Shown here piece after piece: positions 47,827 through 56,864 of a DNA stretch of 64,000 nucleotides. The translations under genes and the position numbers were made by a program. Position 1 is the first letter of the stretch; every line of letters starts with the position of its first letter. The DNA comes from Nocardioides sp. zg-DK7169 (GTDB taxonomy: Bacteria > Actinomycetota > Actinomycetes > Propionibacteriales > Nocardioidaceae): positions 474,492 to 538,491 of the forward strand of contig NZ_JABJRA010000001.1 of the NCBI RefSeq assembly GCF_013155365.1. Reading direction: 5' to 3'. The notes beneath the pieces were generated by a model that made no database searches, had not been told where the DNA came from, and saw nothing but the letters and a program-made list of their open reading frames with translations.

Positions 47827-48927
47827 TCAGCCGGGCAGCCCGCGCCGGCGCAGGATCTCGCGCGCCGTGGGCCGGGCCAGGAAGCCGACGACGAGGCCGA
47901 TGGCCACGCCGATGACCGTCTCCACGCCCCGGTCGACGACCAGCACCCAGGGGTCGCTGGCGCTCGCCAGGTGCACCGCGAGCAGGGCGAGCGCGGTGAC
48001 GAAGGTGAGGGCGAGGGCGTAGTTGCGCCCGACCAGCAGCTCGGCGACGCCCTGGAACAGGACCATCAGCGCGATCACCACCCACGGCGAGGGCTCCAGC
48101 CCCAGCAGCGCGCCGGTCAGCGCGAGGCCGAGGAAGGTGCCGAGCACCCGCTGCACGCCGCGCACCAGCTGGGCGGGGAAGTCGCGGGCGACCAGCGGCA
48201 CGACCGCCGAGACCATCGCCCAGTAGGGGTGCCCGATGCCGACCCCGGTGGCGAGGGTGCCGGCGAGCAGCACGGCCACGCCGTTGCGCGGGAAGCGCAG
48301 CAGGCGCACGGGTCCCGGTGCGGGCTGCGGTGCCGGGCGCGGGCCGTCGGGGTCGATGTCCCCGCCGGCGGTGCGGCGCTGGCGCCAGAACGCGCCGGCG
48401 TTGCCGACGGCCACCGCGAACAGCGCGCTCGCCCCCGCCACGGCCAGGGCGACCGGCACGTCGCCGAGCCGGCTCTCCAGCGAGGCGCACGCGGCGAAGG
48501 CGAAGACCGGGAAGAGCGCCCCGGGCGGGTGCCAGTCCTGGCGCTCGGAGAGCACCGTGCAGACCGAGGCCAGCAGGGCGGCGAGCGGCACCGCCAGCCA
48601 GGCGCGCTGCGGCGAGCAGCCGACCAGCACGCCCGCGCCGACGACGGACGTCAGCAGCGCGCCGAGGCGCAGCTGCATGCGCAGCCGCGGGACGTGCACG
48701 TGGTTGCGCCCGTAGAGCGCGGTGAACGCGCCGAACGCGGCGTACATCGAGAGGTCGAGGCGCCCGGCCAGGGCCACGAGCACGAGCGGCACGAGGGTGG
48801 ACACCGCCGCGCGCAGCGCCACGAAGTGCGCGTCGCCGTGCGGGCGCACCTCGACCACGCCGGCGCCCAGCCGGCCGAGCCGCTCGCGGTGCCTGCCGTG
48901 CTTGCCGGGCTTGTGGTGGGCGGTCAC
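47827..48927 (-). CDS. FUSC-family (aromatic acid exporter-like) membrane protein
   Basis: 366 residues with two clusters of hydrophobic helices separated by a Pro-rich linker (about residues 185-210), the FUSC/YccS/ArAE layout: YAAFGAFTALYGRN, then GHPYWAMVSAVVPLVARDF. Such proteins are putative efflux pumps for aromatic acids. GTG 48927 overlaps the stop of the next gene upstream (GTGA). Confidence 0.75.
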   Translation of the reverse strand: MTAHHKPGKHGRHRERLGRLGAGVVEVRPHGDAHFVALRAAVSTLVPLVLVALAGRLDLSMYAAFGAFTALYGRNHVHVPRLRMQLRLGALLTSVVGAGVLVGCSPQRAWLAVPLAALLASVCTVLSERQDWHPPGALFPVFAFAACASLESRLGDVPVALAVAGASALFAVAVGNAGAFWRQRRTAGGDIDPDGPRPAPQPAPGPVRLLRFPRNGVAVLLAGTLATGVGIGHPYWAMVSAVVPLVARDFPAQLVRGVQRVLGTFLGLALTGALLGLEPSPWVVIALMVLFQGVAELLVGRNYALALTFVTALALLAVHLASASDPWVLVVDRGVETVIGVAIGLVVGFLARPTAREILRRRGLPG

Positions 48928-49895
48928 TGGAAGCTGACGAAGCGCACGTGCGGGCGCACGCGGCGTACCGCGGCGGCGCCCATGCGGTCGACGTCCTCGT
49001 CGTAGAAGAGCTTCCAGCCCATGGTGAACTGCCGGGGCCGCGCGATCGCCCGGTAGCTGGCGAGCTTCTGGCTGCGGGTGCCGAACCCGTCTGCGTGCTG
49101 CACCATCACCAGCCCGCGCCGGGCGCGGACGTGCTCGAGGTCGGGCAGCATGTCGCCGCGGAACTGGTGCAGCACGAAGAGCTTCTGGGGCAGGTCGTGG
49201 CGCGCGACCAGGCGCGAGAGCCAGGCCGAGGTGCGGTTCACCTCGTCGGCGCGCACGTGGCCGATCACCCGGCCCGGGACCTCCCCGCCGGGCATCCGCC
49301 ACTCCGGGTCCAGCGCCAGGCCGACGTACGGGTCGCGCAGCGCCCACGCCCAGCGCCGGGCGACGGTGAGGAAGTCGGCGTGGCCGGGCTGGAGGTCGAG
49401 CAGCACGAGCGCGCCGTGGCGGTGGGCGGCGTCGATGTAGCGCTGCACCTCGCGGCGCGCGAGGTCGTGGTGGTACTCACCGTCCGGCCCGGGGTGGGCG
49501 TCCGCGATGGTGACGATCAGCTCGTAGACCGGCTGCACCGGGCGGCCCCGGCCGGCGAACGGCGCCGCGGCGCGCACCAGCCGGCGGTGCATGACCGCGG
49601 GCCGGTCCTCACCGAGCACGCCGAGCGCACCGGTGCCGGCCGTGCCGTAGTAGGCCACCAGGAACCGGTTGCCACCGAAGACGGTCCGGCCACCGTGCGG
49701 CAGCGTGGTCCGGGGCCGTGCCTCGTCTGCCCCGGCGTCGGGCGCGGTGTCGGGCGCGGCTTCGGGCCCGGCGTCGGGCGGTGAGGAGCCGGCGGCCGGT
49801 TCCGCCACGGCGGACCCGGCTCCGAGCGCAGGCGCGGGGTCCTCCCGGTCGACGAGCAGCACGGTCGCCAGGAGCGTCAGGAGCACCAGGACCAC
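48924..49895 (-). CDS. Membrane-anchored hypothetical protein with TIM-barrel-like extracellular domain
   Basis: 323 residues from GTG 49895: a hydrophobic N-terminal anchor (LVLLTLLATVLL), a Pro/Ala/Asp linker, then a soluble domain with LVAYYGTAGTGALGVLG, YELIVTIADAHPG, VLLDLQPGHADF, ALDPEWR and FTMGWKLFYDED, reading like a glycosidase-type barrel; unrecognised. No ATG, GTG or TTG lies in frame between here and the ilvD stop, but a CTG overlapping that stop (50000) would add 35 residues before the anchor. Translated with the FUSC gene. Confidence 0.55.
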   Translation of the reverse strand: MVLVLLTLLATVLLVDREDPAPALGAGSAVAEPAAGSSPPDAGPEAAPDTAPDAGADEARPRTTLPHGGRTVFGGNRFLVAYYGTAGTGALGVLGEDRPAVMHRRLVRAAAPFAGRGRPVQPVYELIVTIADAHPGPDGEYHHDLARREVQRYIDAAHRHGALVLLDLQPGHADFLTVARRWAWALRDPYVGLALDPEWRMPGGEVPGRVIGHVRADEVNRTSAWLSRLVARHDLPQKLFVLHQFRGDMLPDLEHVRARRGLVMVQHADGFGTRSQKLASYRAIARPRQFTMGWKLFYDEDVDRMGAAAVRRVRPHVRFVSFQ

Positions 49896-49996
49896 GAGGC
49901 CGGCCCGCCCCTGCAGCAGCCGTACGCCGTGCAGCGCGAGACGTGCCGCCGGGGCCGGCTGGTCGCCGGCCCCGGGGCCCGGTGTCGGTGGCGCGC

Positions 49997-51676
49997 TCAG
50001 CTGGTGACGGCGCCGTGCGCGGCGGACTGCACCGTGCGGGCGTACTTGCCGAGGACGCCGCGGGTGTACTTCGGGGCGCGGGGCTCCCAGCCCTCCTTGC
50101 GGCGGGCGAGCTCGTCGTCGGGGATGCTCACCTCGAGGGTGCGGTTGACGACGTCGAGGGTGATCGGGTCGCCGTCGCGCACGAACGCGATCGGGCCGCC
50201 GTCGACGGCCTCGGGCGCGATGTGGCCGACGCAGAGACCGGTCGTACCGCCGGAGAAGCGACCGTCGGTCACCAGCAGGACGTCCTTGCCGAGGCCGGCG
50301 CCCTTGATGGCACCGGTGATGGCGAGCATCTCGCGCATGCCGGGGCCGCCCTTGGGGCCCTCGTAGCGGATGACGACGACGTCGCGGGCCTGGACCTTGC
50401 CCTCGGCGAGCGCGTCCATGGCCGCCTTCTCGCCGTCGAAGACGCGGGCGGTGCCCTCGAAGACGGTGTCGTCGAAGCCGGCGCTCTTGACCACGGCACC
50501 CTCGGGGGCCAGCGAGCCCTTGAGGATGGTGAGGCCGCCGGTGGCGTGGATCGGCTTGTCGAGGGTGCGGATGACGTCGCCGTCGAGCGCGCGGGGGTTC
50601 AGGTCGGCGAGGTTCTCGGCCATCGTCTTGCCGGTGACGGTCAGGCAGTCGCCGTGCATGAGGCCGGCGTCGAGCAGCGCCTTCATGACCACCGGGATGC
50701 CGCCGATGCGGTCCACGTCGGTCATCACGAAGCGGCCGAACGGCTTGAGGTCGGCCAGGTGCGGGACCTTCTCGCCGATCCGGTTGAAGTCGTCGATGGT
50801 CAGGTCGACCTCGGCCTCGCGGGCGATGGCGAGCAGGTGCAGCACCGCGTTGGTCGAACCGCCCAGGGCCATGACCACGGTGATGGCGTTCTCGAACGCC
50901 TCCTTGGTCATGATCTGGCGCGCGGTGATGCCGTGCTTGAGCAGGTTGACCACCGCCTCGCCGGAGCGGTGCGCGAAGCCGTCACGACGACGGTCCACGG
51001 CCGGCGGCGCGGCCGAGCCCGGCAGCGACATGCCGATCGCCTCGGCGACCGAGGCCATCGTGTTGGCGGTGTACATGCCGCCGCAGGCGCCCTCGCCGGG
51101 GCAGATCGCCTTCTCGATGCGGTCCACCTCGTCGCGGCTGATCTTGCCGGCCAGGCAGGCGCCGACGGCCTCGAAGGCGTCGATGATGGTGACGTCCTTG
51201 CCGTCGACCTGGCCGGGCATCGTGGAGCCGGCGTACAGGAAGACGCTGGACAGGTCGAGGCGGGCCGCGGCCATCAGCATGCCGGGCAGCGACTTGTCGC
51301 AGCCGGCGAGCAGCACGGAGCCGTCGAGGCGCTCGGCGCTCATGACGACCTCGACGGAGTCCGCGATGACCTCGCGGGAGACCAGCGAGAAGTGCATGCC
51401 CTCGTGGCCCATCGAGATGCCGTCGGAGACGGAGATGGTGCCGAACTCGAGGGGGAAGCCGCCCGCCGCGTGCACGCCGTTCTTGACCGCCTTGGCCAGG
51501 CGGTCCAGCGAGAGGTTGCAGGGGGTGATCTCGTTCCAGCTCGACGCGACGCCGATCTGGGGCTTGGCGAAGTCGTCGTCGCCCATGCCGACGGCCCGCA
51601 GCATCCCGCGGGCGGCGGCACGCTCGAGGCCGTCCGTGACGTCGCGGGAACGGGGCTTCATGTCGTGCTCGGTCAT
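49997..51676 (-). CDS. ilvD: Dihydroxy-acid dehydratase
   Basis: 559 residues, Fe-S dehydratase. Cluster cysteines in [11 protein letters not shown] (about 125) and [16 protein letters not shown] (about 197), and the late [16 protein letters not shown]. Third step of Val/Ile synthesis. ATG 51676 is chosen because TACCCT lies 6 nt upstream (leaderless); an earlier start at 51697 would lie upstream of that box. Confidence 0.95.
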   Translation of the reverse strand: MTEHDMKPRSRDVTDGLERAAARGMLRAVGMGDDDFAKPQIGVASSWNEITPCNLSLDRLAKAVKNGVHAAGGFPLEFGTISVSDGISMGHEGMHFSLVSREVIADSVEVVMSAERLDGSVLLAGCDKSLPGMLMAAARLDLSSVFLYAGSTMPGQVDGKDVTIIDAFEAVGACLAGKISRDEVDRIEKAICPGEGACGGMYTANTMASVAEAIGMSLPGSAAPPAVDRRRDGFAHRSGEAVVNLLKHGITARQIMTKEAFENAITVVMALGGSTNAVLHLLAIAREAEVDLTIDDFNRIGEKVPHLADLKPFGRFVMTDVDRIGGIPVVMKALLDAGLMHGDCLTVTGKTMAENLADLNPRALDGDVIRTLDKPIHATGGLTILKGSLAPEGAVVKSAGFDDTVFEGTARVFDGEKAAMDALAEGKVQARDVVVIRYEGPKGGPGMREMLAITGAIKGAGLGKDVLLVTDGRFSGGTTGLCVGHIAPEAVDGGPIAFVRDGDPITLDVVNRTLEVSIPDDELARRKEGWEPRAPKYTRGVLGKYARTVQSAAHGAVTS

Positions 51677-51682
51677 GACGTC

Positions 51683-51688
51683 AGGGTA
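51683..51688 (-). promoter_or_regulatory. Leaderless -10 box of ilvD
   Basis: TACCCT, 6 nt before ATG 51676; close in sequence to the TACCGT boxes of ilvE and the ilvB leader. Confidence 0.5.
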
Positions 51689-51757
51689 GTCCTGCACCCG
51701 ACCGTGCCCGGCGGCGGTCTCAACCTCGGTGCGGCGGCCGGGCCGGGCGTTCGCCGC

Positions 51758-52837
51758 TCACATCGCCGCGGCACGCACACACATCACGTCGGGCAGGTTC
51801 TCCACCACCGGGCGCCAGGTCTCCCCCGAGTCCGAGGAGCCCCAGACCGCCCCGTTGCGCGCCCCGACGTACACCCCGGCGGAGGGGTGGTCGTCGGTGC
51901 ACATGGCGTCGCGCATCACCCCGACCCACAGGTGCTCGGGCAGGCCCTTGCCCAGCGGGACCCAGCTCTCCCCCGCGTCCTGCGAGCGCCACACCAGCGG
52001 GCGGGCCTCGACGGGGTAGCGCGCCCACGCCTGGCCCAGCGGGAAGACGTAGACGGTGTCCGGCTCGTGGGGGTGCACGACCACCGGGAAGCCGAAGTCG
52101 CTCGGCAGCCCGTCGGCGATGGAGTGCCAGCTCGCGCCGTGGTCGTCGGAGCGGTAGACCCCGCCGTGGTTCTGCAGGAACATCCGCTCCGGGCGCGCGG
52201 GGTGCCGGGCGATCTTGTGGACGCACTGGCCGAACTCGGGGTACTCCACCTCCTCGGGGACGAACTCCACCTTGATCCCGGCGTTGCGGGGCTCCCAGGA
52301 GGTCCCGCCGTCGGCGGACTGGTAGACCCCGCCGGTCGAGATCGCCGCGGTCACCGAGGAGGGGTCGCTGGGGTGCGGCAGGACGGTGTGGAAGGCCTGG
52401 CCGCCGTACCCGGCGTCCCACTGGGTGCGGTGCGGGTGGTTCCACAGCCCCTCCGCGAGCGCGAAGGACTCCCCGTGGTCCTCCGAGCGCCAGACCGCGC
52501 CCGGCTCGGTGCCGGCCCAGACCACCCCGGGCTCGGTGCCCGGGACCAGCTGCCAGATCCGCTCGACCGAGGCGTCGTAGGCCTCCGGGAAGCGCAGCGC
52601 GCCGGGGGTCTCCTGCCAGGTCCCGCCGAGGTCGTCCGAGCGGCGCACCTGGGGGCCCAGCCAGCTCGAGGACGCGCCGGCCAGCAGCCGGGGCCGCTCG
52701 CCGCGGGTGTCGATCAGGCAGGAGTAGACCTCCTCCATGTCGAAGTGCGGCCCGGTGAGGTCCCACGTCTCCCGCTCGTCGTCCGAGCGCCCGATCCACA
52801 GCCCCTTGCGGGTCCCCACCATCAGCACCGTCGCCAT
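51758..52837 (-). CDS. BNR/sialidase-like beta-propeller protein
   Basis: 359 residues with at least five Asp-box type repeats: SDDERETWDL, SDDLGGTWQE, SEDHGESFAL, SADGGTSWEP, SDDHGASWHS, SQDAGESWVP, SSDSGETWRP. This predicts a multi-blade propeller as in exo-sialidase-like or photosystem-stability-like proteins. No signal peptide, so probably cytoplasmic. Sialidase catalytic residues are not evident. ATG 52837 follows CAGGAGG. Confidence 0.8.
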   Translation of the reverse strand: MATVLMVGTRKGLWIGRSDDERETWDLTGPHFDMEEVYSCLIDTRGERPRLLAGASSSWLGPQVRRSDDLGGTWQETPGALRFPEAYDASVERIWQLVPGTEPGVVWAGTEPGAVWRSEDHGESFALAEGLWNHPHRTQWDAGYGGQAFHTVLPHPSDPSSVTAAISTGGVYQSADGGTSWEPRNAGIKVEFVPEEVEYPEFGQCVHKIARHPARPERMFLQNHGGVYRSDDHGASWHSIADGLPSDFGFPVVVHPHEPDTVYVFPLGQAWARYPVEARPLVWRSQDAGESWVPLGKGLPEHLWVGVMRDAMCTDDHPSAGVYVGARNGAVWGSSDSGETWRPVVENLPDVMCVRAAAM

Positions 52838-52904
52838 CGCCGACCTCCTGGCCCTCCGTCGTACGCCGCGCGAGCCGTGGCGCGGCCCGGTGGCGATCCT
52901 TGTC

Positions 52905-52910
52905 TAGATT
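52905..52910 (+). promoter_or_regulatory. Leaderless -10 box of the EamA gene
   Basis: TAGATT, 6 nt before GTG 52917. Confidence 0.55.
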
Positions 52911-52916
52911 GACCGG

Positions 52917-53789
52917 GTGGGCGCCTCGAAGTCATCGCTGTGGCGGGTCTCGCCGGTGGGGCTGGTGCTGGTGGGGATCGCCTCGGTGCAGCTCGGTGCG
53001 GGGGTCGCCAAGACCCTCTTCGACGAGGTCGACCCGACCACCGTCGTGTGGCTGCGCCTGTGCGCCAGCGCCCTGGTGATGCTCGCCATCGCCCGCCCCG
53101 CGCTGCGCGGGCGCGACCGCCACGACTGGGCCACGGTGCTGGCCTTCGGCGCGACGCTGGGGCTGATGAACTGGTCGTTCTACCAGTCCTTCCAGCGCAT
53201 CCCGCTGGGCATCGCGGTGACGATCGAGTTCGTCGGGCCGCTGCTGATCGCGGTCCTCGGGTCGCGGCGGGTGCGCGACCTGGCGTGGGTGGGGCTGGCC
53301 GGCGCCGGCGTGCTGCTGCTCGGCTTCGAGCGGGCCGACCTCGACCCGGTCGGCGTGGCCTTCGCGCTGCTCGCGGGCGCGTGCTGGGGCGGCTACATCC
53401 TGATGAGCGCGGAGACCGGGCGCCGCTGGCCCGGCCTGGACGGGCTCGCGGTCGCCAGCGTCGTGGCGGCTGCGCTGATCACGCCGCTCGCGCTCGGCCG
53501 GCACGCCGACGAGCTCGGCGACCCCCGGGTGCTGCTGGTCGGCGCCGCGGTCGGGCTGCTCAGCTCGGTGATCCCCTACACCTGCGAGATGATCGCGCTG
53601 CGCACCCTCCGGCCGGGCGTCTTCGGCATCTTGATGAGCGTCGAGCCGGCGGCCGCCGCGATGGTGGGGATGCTGGTGCTGGCCGAGTTCCTCTCCCCCG
53701 TGCAGTGGCTGGCGGTGGCCTGCGTCGTGGTCGCCAGCGTGGGCGCGACCCGTTCCTCGCGCGCGCCGGTGCAGCCCGCGCCGGACTGA
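52917..53789 (+). CDS. EamA/DMT-family transporter (RhtA-like)
   Basis: 290 residues, about ten helices in two EamA halves: VQLGAGVAKTLFDEVDPTTVVWLR and IPYTCEMIALRTLRPGVFGILMSVEPAAA, a pattern of RhtA-like threonine/homoserine exporters. Substrate inferred only at family level. GTG 52917 matches a leaderless box. Confidence 0.85.
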   Translation: MGASKSSLWRVSPVGLVLVGIASVQLGAGVAKTLFDEVDPTTVVWLRLCASALVMLAIARPALRGRDRHDWATVLAFGATLGLMNWSFYQSFQRIPLGIAVTIEFVGPLLIAVLGSRRVRDLAWVGLAGAGVLLLGFERADLDPVGVAFALLAGACWGGYILMSAETGRRWPGLDGLAVASVVAAALITPLALGRHADELGDPRVLLVGAAVGLLSSVIPYTCEMIALRTLRPGVFGILMSVEPAAAAMVGMLVLAEFLSPVQWLAVACVVVASVGATRSSRAPVQPAPD

Positions 53790-53875
53790 CTCGACGCCGA
53801 CCTCTCCGGACCGGGCTCTGGACCGACCTGGCGCAGCCAGGCGTGGGCCGGGCGCCGCTCGGGCATGATCGAGAC

Positions 53876-54796
53876 ATGTCCACGTCTGCCGAGGAGACCA
53901 GCCGCCGCCCGCGTCCGGCGGTGGTGTTCACCGACATCCTGTCCGACGACGGCACCCGGATCCGGGCCTGGAGCAACGACCCGGACGACGAGCGCGGCGC
54001 CCCCACCGTGCTGCTGTGCAACGGGCTGGGCACCAACGCCTTCGCGTGGCCGGCGCTGCTGGACCCCGGCTGCGGGGTGCGGGTGATCTCCTGGAACCAC
54101 CGCGGCATCGGCGGCTCGGCTCGCCCCCGCGACCCCGAGCGCGTCGACGTCGAGGCCTTCGTCGAGGACGCGCTGTCGGTCATGGACCACTACGGCGTGG
54201 ACCGGGCCGTGGCCATGGGCTGGTCGATCGGCGTGAACACGATGTTCGAGCTCGCGGTGCGCCACCCCGAGCGGGTCTCGGGGCTGTTCGCGGTCGCCGG
54301 GGTCCCCGGTGACACGTTCGCCACGATGCTCGGGCCGCTGCACCTGCCCCGCGTCGCGGCCCGTGCGCTCACCGTCGGCTTCTCCCACGCGATCCGGGTG
54401 TCGGGCCGGGTGCTGAGCCCGGTGGCCCGGCGGCTGCCGATCGGGCGGCGCACCGTGGGCGTGATCTCCCACAGCGGCTTCATGTTCCCGGTCGCCGACC
54501 CCGACCTGACCGCCGCCGCGATCCGGGAGTTCCTCCAGGTGCCGCTGGACTGGTACTTCCACGTCGCGCTGCGCACCTCCGAGCACGGCCGGGTGCGGCT
54601 CAGCCAGGTGCGGGTGCCCGCGGTCTTCGTCGCCGGCACCTGGGACCTGATGGCCGGCGCCCGCCACATGGCCCAGGCGGCCGCGCGCGTCGACGATGCG
54701 ACGTACGTCGAGCTGCCCGGCAGCCACTTCATCCAGATGGAGCAGCCCGAACGCGTCCACGCGTTGCTGCTGGACTTCGTGCGCAGGGTCGGCTGA
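53876..54796 (+). CDS. Alpha/beta hydrolase
   Basis: 306 residues. Oxyanion region LLCNGLGTNAF, nucleophile elbow MGWSIGVNT (Ser about 116), acid in AGTWDLMAG and His in LPGSHFIQMEQPE complete the triad. Substrate unknown; VFTDILSDDGTRIRAW at the start is typical of this soluble group. A 1-bp gap separates it from the next gene. Confidence 0.85.
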   Translation: MSTSAEETSRRPRPAVVFTDILSDDGTRIRAWSNDPDDERGAPTVLLCNGLGTNAFAWPALLDPGCGVRVISWNHRGIGGSARPRDPERVDVEAFVEDALSVMDHYGVDRAVAMGWSIGVNTMFELAVRHPERVSGLFAVAGVPGDTFATMLGPLHLPRVAARALTVGFSHAIRVSGRVLSPVARRLPIGRRTVGVISHSGFMFPVADPDLTAAAIREFLQVPLDWYFHVALRTSEHGRVRLSQVRVPAVFVAGTWDLMAGARHMAQAAARVDDATYVELPGSHFIQMEQPERVHALLLDFVRRVG

Positions 54797-54797
54797 C

Positions 54798-55994
54798 GTG
54801 GCCGGTCCCGGGCGTCGCAGCGCCCTCGCCCTCGGTGCCCTGCTCGTCCCGCTCGCGCTCGCCGGCTGCGGCCAGGGCGGCAACGAGGTCGAGTACGACG
54901 TCACCCCGACGGCCTCGGACAGCCCGACGGACGCCGCGTCAAACGACGGGTCGGCCGCGGGCGACCCGTCCACCGGCACCGGCGGCCCGAGCATCACCGG
55001 CAGCCCGGGCGAGGAGGCGACCGCCTCGGCGCGACCCCGAGTCGTGGGCACCGTCGCGACCGGCCTCGAGGCGCCCTGGGGCCTGGCCTTCCTCCCCGAC
55101 GGCGACGCGCTGGTCACCGAGCGCGACTCCGGGCGGGTGCTGCGCATCAGCGGGCCGCGCCACCGGGTCACCGAGGTCGGCACGGTCGAGGAGGCGGCAC
55201 CCGAGGGCGAGTCCGGCCTGCTCGGCGTCGCGGTCTCGCCCGACTTCGCGGAGGACGCGCAGGTCTTCCTCTACGTCACCACCGCCGAGGACAACCGGGT
55301 CGTGCGGGCCACGTTGCGCGACGACGGTCTCGGCGACCTCGAGCCGATCCTGACCGGGATCCCCAGCGACTTCATCCACGACGGCGGCCGGCTGCTGTTC
55401 GGCCCCGACGGCCACCTCTACGTCTCGACGGGTGACGCCAACGAGTCCGCGCGCGCCCAGGACCGCGAGAGCCTCGGCGGCAAGATCCTGCGCATCACCA
55501 CCGACGGCGACCCCGCGCCCGGCAACCCGCTCGGCACGCCGCTGTGGTCGTGGGGGCACCGCAACGTCCAGGGCCTCGCCTTCGTCGGCGACCAGCTGTG
55601 GGCCTCGGAGTTCGGCGCCAACGAGTTCGACGAGCTGAACCGCATCGAGGCGGGCGCCAACTACGGCTGGCCCGAGGTCGAGGGGACCGGCGGCAAGGGG
55701 CAGGGCTTCGTGGACCCGCAGGCCACCTGGGCGACCTCCGAGGCCTCCCCCTCCGGCCTGGCCTACGCCGCGGGCCACCTGTGGATGGCCGCGCTGCGCG
55801 GCGAGCGGCTGTGGCGGATCCCGGTCGAGGGCGACCGCGCCGGCGAGCCTCGGTCCTTCCTCGTGGGCCGCTACGGGCGGATGCGCACGATCGCCGTCGC
55901 GCCCGACGGGATGCTGTGGCTGACCACCAGCAACCGCGACGGGCGCGGCACCCCGGCCGAGGGCGACGACCGGATCCTGCTGGTGCGCCCCTGA
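54798..55994 (+). CDS. PQQ-dependent sugar dehydrogenase-type lipoprotein (GdhB/YliI-like)
   Basis: 398 residues. A lipobox LAGC (about residue 21) anchors it outside the cell; a Ser/Thr/Asp-rich linker runs to about residue 75; then a six-blade propeller of the soluble glucose dehydrogenase type (GLEAPWGLAFLPDGDALVTER, GESGLLGVAVSPDF, WSWGHRNVQGLAF, GANYGWPEVEG). Oxidises sugars or binds PQQ; pqq genes are not seen. GTG 54798 follows directly on the hydrolase stop. Confidence 0.87.
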   Translation: MAGPGRRSALALGALLVPLALAGCGQGGNEVEYDVTPTASDSPTDAASNDGSAAGDPSTGTGGPSITGSPGEEATASARPRVVGTVATGLEAPWGLAFLPDGDALVTERDSGRVLRISGPRHRVTEVGTVEEAAPEGESGLLGVAVSPDFAEDAQVFLYVTTAEDNRVVRATLRDDGLGDLEPILTGIPSDFIHDGGRLLFGPDGHLYVSTGDANESARAQDRESLGGKILRITTDGDPAPGNPLGTPLWSWGHRNVQGLAFVGDQLWASEFGANEFDELNRIEAGANYGWPEVEGTGGKGQGFVDPQATWATSEASPSGLAYAAGHLWMAALRGERLWRIPVEGDRAGEPRSFLVGRYGRMRTIAVAPDGMLWLTTSNRDGRGTPAEGDDRILLVRP

Positions 55995-56018
55995 CCCCGG
56001 CCGGCCCCCGGCCGGTCC

Positions 56019-56864
56019 TCAGTCCGCGGCGCGGACCTCGCCGGTGACCGTCGCGCGGCGAGCGGCGCGGCGCAGGGTGCCCAGCACCGCGGGCCCGAGC
56101 ACCACGAGCGCGATCGAGGTGGTGATCGCCCGGCCGGTGTCGAAGCTGCCGGTCGAGGTCAGCACGGTGTAGACGAGGAACGTCTGGAGGTTCTCCAGCA
56201 GCGGCGCCCCGGCGACGTAGGCCAGCGAGCCCTCGTGGCCGGGCACCTGCACGCCCAGCAGGAACGGCCAGCCGGACAGGTTGAGGAACATGCCGTAGAG
56301 GTAGGACGCGAGCACGCCGTACCCGACGAGCAGGGCGATCTCGGTGCGGCCACGGGCGCGGCGCGGCAGCAGCCCGGCGCCCATCCCGACCCAGGCGGCG
56401 ACCAGCATCTGGTAGGGCAGCCACGGCCCCACGCCGGCGGTCATCAGCGCGGAGGCGAGCAGGCTCAGCGCCCCGAGCGCGAAGCCGAAGCCGGGCCCGA
56501 AGACGCGGCCGGCCAGGATCAACAGGAAGAAGACCAGCTCGATGCCGGCCACCCCGGCCGAGATCCCGCGCAGCAGCGCGTTGACGGCACACAGCACGCC
56601 CAGCACCGCCAGCACCCGTGGGTCCAGCCCGCCCTCGCTGACCTCGGCGAGCACCACCGCCACCACCACCGGCAGCAGTGCCAGGAACAGGAACGGTGGG
56701 TCGACCCGGTCCCCGGGCTGGACCTGCACGAACAGTGGCCAGCACAGCATCACCAGGCCGGCGAGGGAGGCCACGGCGAGCACCGCCACCGACCGTAGGC
56801 TCAGCGGTACGGCGGCCGCCCGGGCCTCCGGACGCTCGCGCAGCCGGAAGCGGGCGCGGCTCAC
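56019..56864 (-). CDS. ECF transporter S component (predicted cobalamin substrate)
   Basis: 281 residues, about six to seven helices (LSLRSVAVLAVASLAGLVMLC start, IELVFFLLILAGRVFGPGFGF, YQMLVAAWVGMGAGLL). This is the substrate-binding membrane subunit of the ECF importer; the family annotation is reliable, the substrate is not. Cobalamin is inferred from the riboswitch and the secreted partners in the operon. GTG 56864 overlaps the ATPase stop (GTGA). Last gene of the operon. Confidence 0.8.
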   Translation of the reverse strand: MSRARFRLRERPEARAAAVPLSLRSVAVLAVASLAGLVMLCWPLFVQVQPGDRVDPPFLFLALLPVVVAVVLAEVSEGGLDPRVLAVLGVLCAVNALLRGISAGVAGIELVFFLLILAGRVFGPGFGFALGALSLLASALMTAGVGPWLPYQMLVAAWVGMGAGLLPRRARGRTEIALLVGYGVLASYLYGMFLNLSGWPFLLGVQVPGHEGSLAYVAGAPLLENLQTFLVYTVLTSTGSFDTGRAITTSIALVVLGPAVLGTLRRAARRATVTGEVRAAD

